IMG/VR virus record: IMGVR_UViG_3300032046_000014 | Location: 20,304 to 84,303 of that record | DNA length: 64,000 nt | Direction: 5' to 3' (one strand) | From: a virus | Shown here: positions 8,618 to 17,371 of the stretch, in pieces | Layout of the letters: every line of letters starts with the position of its first letter | Position numbering within the stretch: the first letter of the stretch is position 1 | Position numbers and translations under genes: made by a program | The notes under the pieces: generated by a model | The model's database searches: none | What the model was told of the DNA's origin: nothing | Seen by the model: only the letters and a program-made list of their open reading frames with translations

Positions 8618-10437
8618 GGCAGGACCTCTCCTACCGCCGGGAACATTGCTTTTGAATCCTGCAGACTCTGTGTTCCAGTCTGGCCTTTAGCAATGTCTGT
8701 GAAGACTCCGGACAACAGGTTTGGACTTATTACCTGCGTGAACCTTCTCAACACCAGCTCCTGAATGTACCCATCTGGTCCAAGCTTATCAATGACGCCT
8801 GTTAGAAAGTAGGTGCCAGCAAGACCTGTAATACCATCATCTGTGAAGTTGCAGGCACTACCAGGCAGCAACTCCGGATCCCCGATGACTGTAATTCTAA
8901 TTTCATTCTCGGGATAAAGCAGTTTGAACAATGTCGAATAGGAAAGTACATCACAGTAAATTGGACTTTTCAATGTGCCATCTGTGATTATGGTTTGTTT
9001 TCGCCCATATCTTGCTTGGAAGTTTAGATCAAAACAGGGATTAGTTTGTCCTGAAGGAAATAATGTTGGACTGTTCGTGTCCGCAATAGAATATGCGCCC
9101 TCACCATAAACGGCAACTCTGTTCCGCATCGGAACCCCAGTGACTCTAACTTGCAAGCTTACGATGTCGATGCCCCACTTTTTAACTGCTGGCTTAATAA
9201 TTTCGGTGCTGAGCACGGGTCCCCATGCCAGAGGGAAATCAAAGTTGATGCCTCCTCCCGCTGGATTAATTGTTACCTTACCTGTAACCAAATCTACAGC
9301 TGTAGCTTGAACCATGTCTGCATAAGCCGGAACCATTCCAGGCTTATTGGCACAGATGAATAATGTTTCACCAACCCAACTTGAGAATAATATTGGGTCT
9401 TTAACATAGAGATAAGAATTACCGGCAGTTATGGGCTGCACAACTGCGCTGATGCGAATATGATCCTTCCACATCAATGTTGGAGTACCATAATGCTCGC
9501 CAGAATCCATCCAATAATACATTTTGTAGAGGCTGCTGATTTTCTCTATGGCTTCCAGAATCGTGGAATCATTGAATGGTAAATATGATACCCATGGATT
9601 CCAAGCCCAGTACGCCCAGTTTGGTGAGCCCAGCCCAGCTGTGGATAAACCTGCTCTGGTGCCGATGAGATCTTCCATCATGTCTTGCGGGTACATATCT
9701 ATGTAAGTGCCGTCGAAGTTTGTGCCTTCTGCAAGCTTCGCCATATAGTCGCGGCCTGTCACCCGGACCGTGCTGCCTCCGCCTTTGGTGACTGTATAGT
9801 CTACAGTGTCGATTAGGCCCCATAATCTGATGGTGTTTACGCCGTTATAGCCTATGTATATTTTGACGTTGCGGAAATAGTCAAAGACGGGCTGCTCCCA
9901 TGGGCCAACTAAAGCATTTTGTCCGTCTCGGTTGTCGAAGGTCATGTCAAAGGAAGCAGCTTGGCCGCCGAACTGACGTTCTATATTAAGTTCGATGAGG
10001 CCAACTGGTTCGACATACACGCCTATCTCGTTTGCAACAAGCACCTGCCATGATGGTTTCTGGAAGACTGTTGTGTCTGGAAGAAGTAAAAAGTCAATTC
10101 GGAAAGGAATCTGGCGTTCATAATATTTGATTTGTTCAGCTGAGAATTCCAGTTCCGTGATGACGGCATTTTCGCCCCCGTAATATGTTGGCGTTACAAG
10201 CTTGGCAACTGTGCCGTTTACCCATGCTATTTCCAGTTGGTTCATCACGGTCTCAGCGTCTGTGCCTGAGAGAATTCCTTCTAAACTTACTTTGACAAGG
10301 TGCCGCTGCTTGCTTTCCAGCGTCTGTCCAATTCCAAGAATGTTTTTGCGAGCTACAGACCGCATGTACGTTCTAATCATGCTTTCTGGATTAATAGGAA
10401 AAGTGATACTTCCGAATTTTGTTTGAGTCAAGACCAT
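8614..10437 (-). CDS. Tail hub / baseplate-like protein
   Basis: A 607-residue protein. It starts like distal-tail proteins (TKFGSITFPINPESMIRTYM, a beta domain with a DxETVMNQLE helix) and continues with domains like those of phage tail hub proteins (FDMTFDNRDGQ, VRVTGRDYMAKLAEG, and a late YFLTGVIDKLG strand pattern). It follows the tape-measure and paralog genes and precedes the fibre, the usual position for Dit/hub functions. It may combine distal tail and hub in one chain. No peptidase motif seen. Confidence 0.65.
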   Translation of the reverse strand: MVLTQTKFGSITFPINPESMIRTYMRSVARKNILGIGQTLESKQRHLVKVSLEGILSGTDAETVMNQLEIAWVNGTVAKLVTPTYYGGENAVITELEFSAEQIKYYERQIPFRIDFLLLPDTTVFQKPSWQVLVANEIGVYVEPVGLIELNIERQFGGQAASFDMTFDNRDGQNALVGPWEQPVFDYFRNVKIYIGYNGVNTIRLWGLIDTVDYTVTKGGGSTVRVTGRDYMAKLAEGTNFDGTYIDMYPQDMMEDLIGTRAGLSTAGLGSPNWAYWAWNPWVSYLPFNDSTILEAIEKISSLYKMYYWMDSGEHYGTPTLMWKDHIRISAVVQPITAGNSYLYVKDPILFSSWVGETLFICANKPGMVPAYADMVQATAVDLVTGKVTINPAGGGINFDFPLAWGPVLSTEIIKPAVKKWGIDIVSLQVRVTGVPMRNRVAVYGEGAYSIADTNSPTLFPSGQTNPCFDLNFQARYGRKQTIITDGTLKSPIYCDVLSYSTLFKLLYPENEIRITVIGDPELLPGSACNFTDDGITGLAGTYFLTGVIDKLGPDGYIQELVLRRFTQVISPNLLSGVFTDIAKGQTGTQSLQDSKAMFPAVGEVLP

Positions 10438-10499
10438 TAGGTAATCTCCACCAGCGCGCGCCGCAGTCTTATTCTGGATAGATAACTTACGTCCGTCAT
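10437..10499 (-). CDS. Mini-ORF, 20 residues, in tail operon
   Basis: A 21-codon frame (MTDVSYLSRIRLRRALVEIT) starts ten bases after GGAGTGTAAAAC, the leader type seen before several right-arm genes, and its TAA overlaps the ATG of the hub gene. This suggests a translated leader peptide or coupling device. Its reality is uncertain because of its length. Confidence 0.35.
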   Translation of the reverse strand: MTDVSYLSRIRLRRALVEIT

Positions 10500-10502
10500 G
10501 TT

Positions 10503-11108
10503 TTACACTCCGTAAATGTAAGTATCATCTATATTGCCGCAATAATGGGTTGCGTACGAATAATATCCATAGACTCTTATTCCTACTCTTCCCCCTATCG
10601 TCTTCCAGAGATTAAGAGTATCATAATAATCAAAGAGGGATGTCCAAACAGAGCCATTATAGTATTCTGCTCTTATTACCAGACCAACAGCATCATTCCA
10701 CCAAGTAATTCTTACATTGGTCCAGTTTGAGTCTATAGTATAAAGAGTTTTAACAGTAGTACCAAGTTGAGTTTGAATTCCAGCAACCACTTTGTAACAA
10801 GCGGCTTGTAAGCCATAACCACTAAGATAATTATAAGGAGAAAACTGCACATAATAATAGTTGTTGTCATCTTGGTATCTAAAGACAATATTTATTTGTC
10901 CAGCGCCAGCTTCCTGTCTCCATTGCGTTTCCATTTTACCTTCTTTTACACTCGCTATTGGTACAATACCAATTTTTATTAGGGCAAGCACACTATCAGT
11001 TGTCCACTGCACATGATGATCTTCTCTTAAACTGCTTGGAGAAGAAACATAATGAACACTATCCAATACCCAATTGGTATTACTGAAATCCCAATTACCT
11101 GTTGTCAT
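10503..11108 (-). CDS. Concanavalin-like lectin-domain tail protein
   Basis: A 201-residue protein with a beta-sandwich pattern of the LamG/concanavalin-A-like type: VFRYQDDNNYYYVQFSP, WTNVRITWWNDAVGLVIRAE and a closing GGRVGIRVYGYYS followed by IDDTYIYG. Such domains bind carbohydrate. ATG 11108 overlaps the stop of the upstream gene (ATGA); an in-frame ATG at 11117 would overlap further and is less likely. Position among tail genes suggests a receptor-binding or tail-tip accessory role. Confidence 0.6.
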   Translation of the reverse strand: MTTGNWDFSNTNWVLDSVHYVSSPSSLREDHHVQWTTDSVLALIKIGIVPIASVKEGKMETQWRQEAGAGQINIVFRYQDDNNYYYVQFSPYNYLSGYGLQAACYKVVAGIQTQLGTTVKTLYTIDSNWTNVRITWWNDAVGLVIRAEYYNGSVWTSLFDYYDTLNLWKTIGGRVGIRVYGYYSYATHYCGNIDDTYIYGV

Positions 11109-11638
11109 GTAGTCCAAGCCTCACTGAATATAACCGCAAATGTTGGTGGATTAAGATAGTTCCAGTCCTCTGAATAGAGGGGCGCGGCAAAGGTTGGAGG
11201 TCCATAGTTCCAAGGTTCATAATACTTGAGAGATGGTGGTGTGGGTTCGCTAATATCGATAGTCACTATTGTAATCGTTATTTCATAGTACACTTGATAT
11301 ATGCTTGGAGGAGAATCACTTCCTATTCCTGCTATATGTTGCGGGGGGATTCCCTTCTTTTCAATTGATACAATGTTTGTGATTCGCACTGTTGCTTCTT
11401 CCTCAAAATCGGGAATATTCAAAACCATCAGAGTCTCAGCATCCCAAGCAGCAAGAAGATCATTCAACGTGTCAACAGTTACTTCTACACCTGTAAGAGT
11501 AACCTCCCTGTTTGTGCGACCCATCCAATGAGCATGGTCCGTGCCGTCTGGAATCTCAACAATGACTATATGTGAGGACATAGTTTTTCGCGGAGCTGGT
11601 CCTGCCAGAAAAGTATGCGCACCCAACGTGACTGTCAT
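11105..11638 (-). CDS. Tail protein, paralog of the next gene, with extension
   Basis: A 177-residue protein whose first 130 residues are nearly the same as the neighbouring product at 11635 (shared VTLGAHTFLAGPAPRK, LTGVEVTVDTLNDLLAAW, KKGIPPQHIAGIGSDSPPS). A C-terminal extension is Pro/Tyr/Trp-rich with two copies of an x-Y-x-x-x-W-N-Y motif. This is a tandem duplication inside the tail operon. Position between tape measure and hub suggests distal-tail or baseplate wedge proteins. The start overlaps the previous stop (ATGA). Confidence 0.6.
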   Translation of the reverse strand: MTVTLGAHTFLAGPAPRKTMSSHIVIVEIPDGTDHAHWMGRTNREVTLTGVEVTVDTLNDLLAAWDAETLMVLNIPDFEEEATVRITNIVSIEKKGIPPQHIAGIGSDSPPSIYQVYYEITITIVTIDISEPTPPSLKYYEPWNYGPPTFAAPLYSEDWNYLNPPTFAVIFSEAWTT

Positions 11639-12024
11639 GTAGTCTTCACTACTGTAATCGTTATTTCGTAATAAACTTGGTATATGCTTGGCGGAGAATC
11701 GCTGCCGATTCCCATTATGTGCTGTGGTGGAATTCCTTTCTTTTCTACCGATATAATATTTGTAATTCGAACGGTTGCTCCTTCTTCAAAATCGGGAATA
11801 TTTAGAACCAGTGAAGTTTCAGCATTCCAAGCAGTAAGAAGATCGTTCAATGTGTCGATGGTTACTTCTATGCCTGTGAGAGTGATTTCTTTGTTTGTGT
11901 GGCCCATCCAATGAACTCTATCTTCTCCGTCTGGGATCTCGATCATGCCTATGTGCGAAGACATGATTTTTCGTGGAGCCGGCCCGGCAAGAAAAGTATG
12001 CGCACCTAGTGTGACTATAGACAT
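11635..12024 (-). CDS. Tail protein, shorter paralog
   Basis: A 129-residue beta-rich protein, close relative of the gene at 11105, lacking that gene's Pro/Tyr/Trp extension. It begins MSIVTLGAHTFLAGPAPRK. It directly follows the tape-measure gene, sharing the stop/start bases, and so belongs to the same transcript. Likely distal tail; exact role unknown. Confidence 0.6.
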   Translation of the reverse strand: MSIVTLGAHTFLAGPAPRKIMSSHIGMIEIPDGEDRVHWMGHTNKEITLTGIEVTIDTLNDLLTAWNAETSLVLNIPDFEEGATVRITNIISVEKKGIPPQHIMGIGSDSPPSIYQVYYEITITVVKTT

Positions 12025-13826
12025 TAAGCTCCTCCTGGCACCCTTACTATTTCATTTTGAATATGTCGGCGAAGTCTCAAGGCAACAGTCCGCATGTCTT
12101 CCTCTCTGGCCACCTGTTGCACTTGGATGATAATATCGCCAAAACTGTAATGGTAAGTGATTTGCGATGGCTCAGTTGCACCTCCAAGCTCAGTTCTAGC
12201 TGCAGCATTAAGAATTGCCGCTGACTCGCCTATCTCATTTCCAATTGACATCAAACGGTCAGCTGGAGCCTCAACTCCTACAGGTGTGACTTTCTCGCCT
12301 TTACCAAGCACATAAGGACCCGGTTTGGAAACTTCTTCTATTCCGAATTGACCGCCTGGTAGTTTAAGGCCAGTTGCTGCCTCTATCGCCCGCCTCGAAG
12401 CCTGTTCATCACCACCAACCATTGCTCTAAGACCCGCCGCCGGTGCACCCAGTCCAGTTAGAACTTGGCCTGGCAAAGACTTTTTGAATTCTTCGTAGGC
12501 ATATTGCCCTCCTCCTAGCCACCAATCCCAATAGCTTTGTTTATCAGGGTTCCATCCCGCTTTCTTTGCTGCTTCCTCACGATCTTTTTGCGCCTGACCA
12601 GAAATCTCGGTACTAATACCATAGCCAATTACTGGTGCCATGGCCGCCATCATCCCTGCATAAGGCAACGTTCGAGCTCCAATACTCACTGCAGCTTCAC
12701 CGACTCCTCCTCCTGCAGGTGCAAGACCCCCTAATGTTCCTCCTCCTCCGATCCCGCCTCCGATCCCGCCTGCGAGTCCCCCAAGCCCCCTGCAAGCAGC
12801 AAGACCGCCGCACGCCGCTGACAACAATCCTAGATTTGTAACGAGCATAATTACTTGTCCTGCCATTCCAACAACTTCTAACCCAAAGGCTATTCCTTGA
12901 AGTCTAGCTTCTTGCTCAGCAGCCGCGATTTTTTGCATGTCCGCAACTATGTCTCTGCGAGTGTTTTCAACAGTGTCTTTCCAGTCGCCCGTCAACTTGT
13001 TAAGTTTCTCTTGGTCAGTTGCTGTGTTCTTGAAGTCTTCCTGGATTCCTTTCGTAGCCATGTCAATAACAGAGTTCGCGTTCATTGCGAAAGTTCCAAG
13101 AGGGCCAAACTGTTCTGCGTTCCAGCCAATCTCTTCTCCGAGAGCTCGCCAGTTTGGAATTTGGCCATTCTTAATAGAATTCGTCAGCACGTTCATTATT
13201 GCATTGATTTGTCCTAACGGTACGCCCATTTCTCGAGCTTTTTCTCCCCAGCTTATCAGAGAGCCTTCCCAGTTGGCAACTGCGGCTGCGGCTTCATCGC
13301 TTTGCGGTCCGAATCTGCCAATGGCAATTATAGTGTCGCCTGTAGCGCGTCTCAGGTCATTGAATGCTGTTGGTGCAAGCACAGCAGCTTTGGCCATGTT
13401 CTGAAGTTGAGTTGCTATCTGGAAAGTTATCTGACCAAGATCTTTGTCTACTCTGATGACTTCTCTTTGTTGGGCAGCTTGTCTTTTCAAGGAGTCTAGA
13501 AGTTGACTCTGATATTGGATAAGACGGATTTGCCAAACATTCCACTGCGTATACATGCCGATGACTTGGCGGCCGAGACTGCCGACGGTCATCATGGCAC
13601 TCGCCATCTGGCTCAACGAAACACTAGCGGAGCGTGTGCTGCCTGTTAGAGCGCCTGCGGAACTGCCTGTCTTATTCAATGTTCCCTGAAATGCGAATAG
13701 GTTCTGATTTGTTCCTTCCTTAACAACGTTGAATTGTTGAAGGGACTGCTGTGCTTTCAAAAAGTTTGAACTGAAATTACTTGTGTCAGCTACCAGAGTA
13801 TAGCCAAGTTGAGGCCCTGCAGACAA
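12024..13826 (-). CDS. Tape measure protein
   Basis: A 600-residue protein: N-terminal coiled and helical region (NFLKAQQSLQQFNV), long helices, a central hydrophobic Gly/Ala-rich stretch at about residues 315-400 that includes membrane-like segments, then a C-terminal domain. This architecture, and placement between the tail chaperones and distal-tail genes, is diagnostic of siphovirus tape-measure proteins, which set tail length and are ejected into the host. By the usual 0.15 nm per residue the tail would be about 90 nm. Confidence 0.85.
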   Translation of the reverse strand: MSAGPQLGYTLVADTSNFSSNFLKAQQSLQQFNVVKEGTNQNLFAFQGTLNKTGSSAGALTGSTRSASVSLSQMASAMMTVGSLGRQVIGMYTQWNVWQIRLIQYQSQLLDSLKRQAAQQREVIRVDKDLGQITFQIATQLQNMAKAAVLAPTAFNDLRRATGDTIIAIGRFGPQSDEAAAAVANWEGSLISWGEKAREMGVPLGQINAIMNVLTNSIKNGQIPNWRALGEEIGWNAEQFGPLGTFAMNANSVIDMATKGIQEDFKNTATDQEKLNKLTGDWKDTVENTRRDIVADMQKIAAAEQEARLQGIAFGLEVVGMAGQVIMLVTNLGLLSAACGGLAACRGLGGLAGGIGGGIGGGGTLGGLAPAGGGVGEAAVSIGARTLPYAGMMAAMAPVIGYGISTEISGQAQKDREEAAKKAGWNPDKQSYWDWWLGGGQYAYEEFKKSLPGQVLTGLGAPAAGLRAMVGGDEQASRRAIEAATGLKLPGGQFGIEEVSKPGPYVLGKGEKVTPVGVEAPADRLMSIGNEIGESAAILNAAARTELGGATEPSQITYHYSFGDIIIQVQQVAREEDMRTVALRLRRHIQNEIVRVPGGA

Positions 13827-13829
13827 TTA

Positions 13830-14228
13830 TTATCCTCCTGCCAATTCATTCAGACGTGCGGTAATGTATTCTGGTATTTTTGGTCTGACAGTTTCTACCG
13901 CATTAGTGAGAAAGAGTTTCGGAGGTACACTTGTTCCTGCTCGAGTTGTCCAGCCGAACTCTTGAAAAAAAGGATATCCAAGAACATTGCTACCGACTTG
14001 AACTTTTACAATGTTTCCTTCAATGGACTGGTCTAGCATTTGAAGGCTATTGATCAATGTGCCTGTTCTTGACTTCAGGACTGCCATAGCATTTGTCCTT
14101 GCTAAAGACACAATCTCATTAGCCCCATCCCGCATACCTGCTAGTACGACTTCAAGCACTTTTGCTCTCATGCCCTGTAATTTTCTGAGAGCTTCAGGCA
14201 TTCCTATCTCTATGATTCTGGCACTCAT
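13830..14228 (-). CDS. HK97 gp10-like tail/neck completion protein
   Basis: A 132-residue protein with the HK97-gp10 family pattern: an N-terminal helix ending in ANEIVSLARTNA, RTGTLINSLQM, a strand pair with VQVGSNVLGYPFFQEFGWTT and a C-terminal helix after PKLFLTNAVETVRP. In phages this family sits at the head-tail or tail-tube end. Here it lies between the chaperones and tape measure, an unusual order. It overlaps the upstream gene by four bases. Confidence 0.65.
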   Translation of the reverse strand: MSARIIEIGMPEALRKLQGMRAKVLEVVLAGMRDGANEIVSLARTNAMAVLKSRTGTLINSLQMLDQSIEGNIVKVQVGSNVLGYPFFQEFGWTTRAGTSVPPKLFLTNAVETVRPKIPEYITARLNELAGG

Positions 14229-14524
14229 GTTGGTGGCGCCTTTTGAAATATCATTCCTTCCGGAAGCAGACTTATGCCCTTCTGCTGTCCCCGTCTCGAT
14301 TTTGCAGCTGCCATATGCAGTTGCACCTTTAATATAGTCTTCAGTAATTCAGCGTCCACAGCGTCCATCGCCTCAACCTGGGCTGGCGTGAATCCGTAGG
14401 CGGTGGCAAACTGATGTTTTTCAATTGCTTCTTTTGCGAGCGTATCGTCGCCGCAGAGACTTATGTTGTTGGAGTAGATCGCTGCCGCGAGACGCTGAAT
14501 GGTGCTAAAGGGGGCGAGTTCCAT
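14225..14524 (-). CDS. Tail assembly chaperone, distal part (T-like)
   Basis: A 99-residue helical frame overlapping the 3' end of the gene at 14461 by 64 bases in the -1 frame. It contains GFTPAQVEAMDAVDAELLKT and a basic tail. In many phages the equivalent frame is expressed only as a fusion made by -1 ribosomal frameshifting upstream of the tape measure. A canonical CCCTTTA heptamer sits in the overlap in the right register. An internal ATG at 14524 could also start it, but has no clear ribosome site. Confidence 0.65.
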   Translation of the reverse strand: MELAPFSTIQRLAAAIYSNNISLCGDDTLAKEAIEKHQFATAYGFTPAQVEAMDAVDAELLKTILKVQLHMAAAKSRRGQQKGISLLPEGMIFQKAPPT

Positions 14525-14988
14525 GCCAGAATTTGAGTGTATAGTATATCCAGGATTGCTCCGTCCAATGTTGTTTTATCAAGGTCTTCTTTGGTTTTCA
14601 GTGGTTCAGGACTTTTGACTGCGCATGTGGTGATGGCAAAATCCATGACGTCAGAAGTAACTTTGACGCCTGAAGATTGTCCTTCACCTGTTTGAGTAAA
14701 TGTGCCTGTCAGCCTGTAAAATTCCTGTCTTTCTCGGTATGTCCAGCGTCTTATCTTGAATGTGTTGCTTTCAGTTGGTTTGATTTTGTGGGTACAAAGT
14801 ATAGGAGTCGGAGTCTTGTGTTCTGGGTCTTCTGTGTCAAGCATTCCTATTTTTGTGTTACAGACGATTTCTGCTTTGCCCCGGCTTTCGATGATGCCAT
14901 TTGTTAGTCTATCGACATGTAGTGTGTTGCATTCGGGACATATTTCGATGAGTATGTCTTTTGTTTTTGTGGAGCTTTCTTCGCTCAT
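14461..14988 (-). CDS. Tail assembly chaperone, proximal part (G-like), zinc-binding
   Basis: A 175-residue protein just downstream of the tail-tube gene and just upstream of the tape measure, the standard place of gpG-type chaperones. It carries CPEC near residue 18 and further cysteines (VCNTK, LCTHK) that could bind zinc, an addition to the usual family. With -1 frameshifting at 14506-14512 it would make a fusion of about 254 residues with the frame at 14225. Confidence 0.65.
   Translation of the reverse strand: MSEESSTKTKDILIEICPECNTLHVDRLTNGIIESRGKAEIVCNTKIGMLDTEDPEHKTPTPILCTHKIKPTESNTFKIRRWTYRERQEFYRLTGTFTQTGEGQSSGVKVTSDVMDFAITTCAVKSPEPLKTKEDLDKTTLDGAILDILYTQILAWNSPPLAPFSVSRQRSTPTT
14506..14512 (-). 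promoter_or_regulatory. -1 frameshift slippery heptamer CCCTTTA
   Basis: On the minus strand the G-like frame reads TCG CCC CCT TTA GCA. The heptamer C CCT TTA fits X XXY YYZ exactly and in frame, so both tRNAs can re-pair one base back, moving ribosomes into the T-like frame. No strong downstream hairpin is obvious. Confidence 0.6.
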
Positions 14989-15006
14989 GCCTGTCTTGGT
15001 CTCCGT

Positions 15007-15919
15007 TTAAGTGAGAGATGCTGAGAGTGCTGTGAATGCCCAGCGTTCCAGTGCTACTTCTGTGGGTCGAATGGTGAAGCTATCGAGTCTGTGGAATTTG
15101 CATTTTGTCAGTGTCAGTATGGATGACGGTGAACTGTTCAAGGTCCAGGCAATAGTACGATCTGTATAATCTACTAGATCAGTGTAGCGGTTTTGGCTAA
15201 TCCAGATGAGAGTCATTGTGCCTGTGATGGCTCGTTGTTTTGGCGGAATGAATTCTGCTTGGCCGCTTCCCATCACGTAGATTACTTCTGGGTTGCGTTC
15301 TATTGTCACGGTGATTTCTGTGCATGGAACACCTGGACCGCCTACTGTTACTGGGTTGAGGCCGCCGCTTGTGAAGATCCATGGAGGTGTTGCAACATCA
15401 CCTGCCCAGCTGCCCGTGCCTACTGGATCTGCTGTGCTTGGCTTCGGGATTTCTCGGCATACGATTTCGCCTCTGAGTCTGATTGCTTCGTTCGGTCTTC
15501 CTGTCAAGGTAAGAGTTCTTGGTCTACAACCATTGAGCTTGTAATAGTAGACTGTGCCTGCTGCTCCGCCCATTTTGATGCCGAAGGCTAAGCTTAGACT
15601 TTTGTCAATGCTGCCAGCTCCTCCGCCCTGTGGATTGATGAAGTATTTGGCCCAAGTGCTTCCTTGCATGAAATGTTCAAGCGTGAACTCATATGATTCT
15701 TGTCCTTTCAATAGATACGCAGGATCTTCGCTTCCGAGCTGTCGAACTATGATCGGCGGTATGTCTGCTCTGGGATCCCAGCTTTCTGACGGACCTATCC
15801 AGCTGAGATCAGGATTTGTGGGGAACACTCCAAAGGTGACTTCTTCAACATATTGTGGGTGCTTATAGACGAAACCAGCCGCCGCTTGGCGGGGTTGTGA
15901 AGCTCGGTGGTGAGCTCAT
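15007..15919 (-). CDS. Major tail tube protein, apparent +1 frameshift near the start
   Basis: The main open part (15828 down to 15007) has the beta pattern and position of siphovirus major tail proteins. Upstream, the frame stays open and reads like coding sequence (FVYKHPQYVEEVTFG) but contains no start codon. ATG 15919, which follows a strong GGAGATGA ribosome site, begins MSSPPSFTTPPSGGWF in the other frame and hits a stop at 15863. Skipping one base after TGG TTT (near 15870) joins the two into a 303-residue protein. This is either a sequencing or real indel, or programmed +1 frameshifting. GTG 15828 could start a shorter protein. Confidence 0.7.
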
Positions 15920-15960
15920 TTCTTTTTCATCTCCTTTTTTCATTCTTTTTTGTTGTACGC

Positions 15961-16488
15961 TTAGCGGTTAACCTGGATTCCGCCTACTATGGCATTACGG
16001 AATTCGCGCGCCCGGACCGGAAGTATCGAGTGAAGTATGGGGAAGCCTGCTCTTGACGCTGCAGCAGAAGATTTCTGAGAACGCAAAATATCATCATCAA
16101 TGGCGAAGTATTGGTCAGCGCAGATTTCATTTTCGAAGTAGACCCATTGGATGTCTTCAACAGTGGTTTGGTACAGGTGTAGTATTCGTCTGACTTCCTG
16201 CAGCATATATTTACGATTGTTCTTGGCTTGCGCCAGAGCGTCTTTTTCTGTGGTTCGCGGCCGCACCCAGACGTGTACGTGTGCGAGATGATCAAGTTGT
16301 AGCCATTCTGCCGTTAACACTTTAGGAGTGTCGCCGATGGTGACTACTTCTATGCTTGGGTACTTGCGTGACGGAGCCGTTTCACCGGTGTTAAAATCAA
16401 CATGTTTCTTGTCCAAGTTCCCATGGAGCCGCCAATTGTCATATAGCTTTTGGCGTATTGCCTCGGGAACGTCTGTTGTGAATACCAT
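15961..16488 (-). CDS. Tail terminator / tail completion-like protein
   Basis: A 175-residue alpha/beta protein immediately before the tail-tube gene, the usual place for gpU-type terminators. It has a strand-helix pattern: IEVVTIGDTPKVL, HVHVWVRPRTTEKDALAQAK, a helix (KYMLQEVRRILHLYQ) and EDIQWVYFENEI. The ribosome site is GTGATGGAAGG before ATG 16488, and an in-frame stop lies just upstream so the start is fixed. It is the first gene of the tail operon, 90 bases after a late-type promoter. Confidence 0.6.
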   Translation of the reverse strand: MVFTTDVPEAIRQKLYDNWRLHGNLDKKHVDFNTGETAPSRKYPSIEVVTIGDTPKVLTAEWLQLDHLAHVHVWVRPRTTEKDALAQAKNNRKYMLQEVRRILHLYQTTVEDIQWVYFENEICADQYFAIDDDILRSQKSSAAASRAGFPILHSILPVRAREFRNAIVGGIQVNR

Positions 16489-16595
16489 TGTCTTTGCCTT
16501 CCATCACGCTACACGCGGTATAGGATCGGGTTGGGCTTTGCGCAACGTTGTCTATTTTGAGGTTAGCCGCTGCGCGCCTGGACAGCTGTTTGACC

Positions 16596-16624
16596 CACTA
16601 TATTTTTAAGCGTTCTGTTATAAC
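16596..16624 (-). promoter_or_regulatory. Late-type promoter, tail operon
   Basis: The complement of 16596-16624 has a TATA box (TTAAAAATATAG) preceded by GTTATAACAGAAC. A nearly identical 29-base element lies at 28195-28223 before the capsid operon (4 differences). Both read leftward, so they probably belong to one temporal class. Confidence 0.6.
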
Positions 16625-16662
16625 GAAAGGAATAATGTAATACTAGAAATTAGTTCTATACA

Positions 16663-16675
16663 TCTTTTTATATAA
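16663..16675 (+). promoter_or_regulatory. TATA box of structured RNA
   Basis: CTTTTTATATAAGCG is a near-ideal archaeal TATA box. Transcription would begin about 25 bases downstream, near 16693, exactly where the helix-forming RNA begins. Confidence 0.55.
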
Positions 16676-16691
16676 GCGTGGAGGAATGGAA

Positions 16692-16785
16692 AGGGTAGGT
16701 GGTTGGCTTCAAGGTGCCGGGTTCTTCCTCTCCTTTCTCCCGGGAATGCGCATAGAAATTTTCCATCGAGCCACCACCTACAAAA
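16692..16785 (+). ncRNA. Candidate structured ncRNA, about 90 bases
   Basis: GTAGGTGGT plus GGCT at 16694-16708 pairs with AGCC plus ACCACCTAC at about 16769-16781, a terminal helix of about 13 pairs with one bulge. Inside, CCGGG and CCCGG at about 16717 and 16738 form a second hairpin with a pyrimidine-rich loop. It has its own TATA box and no open frame. A T-run at 16838-16846 may end transcription. It does not match a tRNA, 5S or C/D-box pattern. Confidence 0.5.
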
Positions 16786-16922
16786 TCTTAAAATAATTAG
16801 ACGCGCGCGCTAACGCCAAAAGGGACGCAAATATTGCTCTTTTTTAGAAAACTAATGTCCGATATTTAGAAAATTAGAGTAGAGAATTTTTAGGTAAACA
16901 GGACAAGAGAAGATAGACTTCT

Positions 16923-17204
16923 ATGCGGATCACAGTAACTAATCGAGAAGCAGCGGCTTTCATCAAGCTCAGACAGCTCGGATATCCAGTTCACCTAATC
17001 GCAAAAGCTTTTGGAAGAAGCACGAGTGTTGTGCAGCGTCGATTCCGTTTCAACGAGTTTATCCATGCAATCCGGAAAGTTGACTTAAGAAAATTGCCAG
17101 CGCGTATTCGCAGGCTCGCAGCAGCCAGACAATGGACAGCGCTCATGAAGTTTTTGCCCGCTTGGGAAAACTGGATTCTGGGCCCTGGAGGAAAGCCGCC
17201 CTAA
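16923..17204 (+). CDS. Small helix-turn-helix DNA-binding protein
   Basis: A 93-residue, strongly basic protein. Residues 12-45 (AFIKLRQLGYPVHLIAKAFG, then RSTSVVQRRFRF) form an HTH of the homeodomain/Hin type, where a linker helix precedes the recognition helix. The C-terminal half has repeated Arg-rich helices. It lies in a plus-strand island between minus-strand late operons. Probably a regulator or genome-binding protein; the weak ribosome site suggests a short leader. Confidence 0.6.
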   Translation: MRITVTNREAAAFIKLRQLGYPVHLIAKAFGRSTSVVQRRFRFNEFIHAIRKVDLRKLPARIRRLAAARQWTALMKFLPAWENWILGPGGKPP

Positions 17205-17224
17205 CCTTCACGTCAAACCTTCAG

Positions 17225-17302
17225 TCTAACGTTTAATGTTAAGGGTAAAGCTTAAAGTATAACCTTAAAGTTTAAGTTTAAAGGATAATCTTAAAGTAAA
17301 AG
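17225..17302. repeat. AT-rich direct repeats of CTTAAAG type
   Basis: Four close copies of (C/G)(C/T)TTAAAG(T) occur at about 17250, 17264, 17274 (as TTTAAAG) and 17291, with related GTTAAG and GTTTAA between. Spacing is irregular, 10-17 bases. The tract lies in the plus-strand island between two HTH/Myb genes, so operator or origin iterons are possible. Confidence 0.4.
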
Positions 17303-17371
17303 AATCAAGATGCCCGCGCTGCAACACCTCAGAATTTTCTCATAGAAAATCTTTTATCTACATAACGCCAA

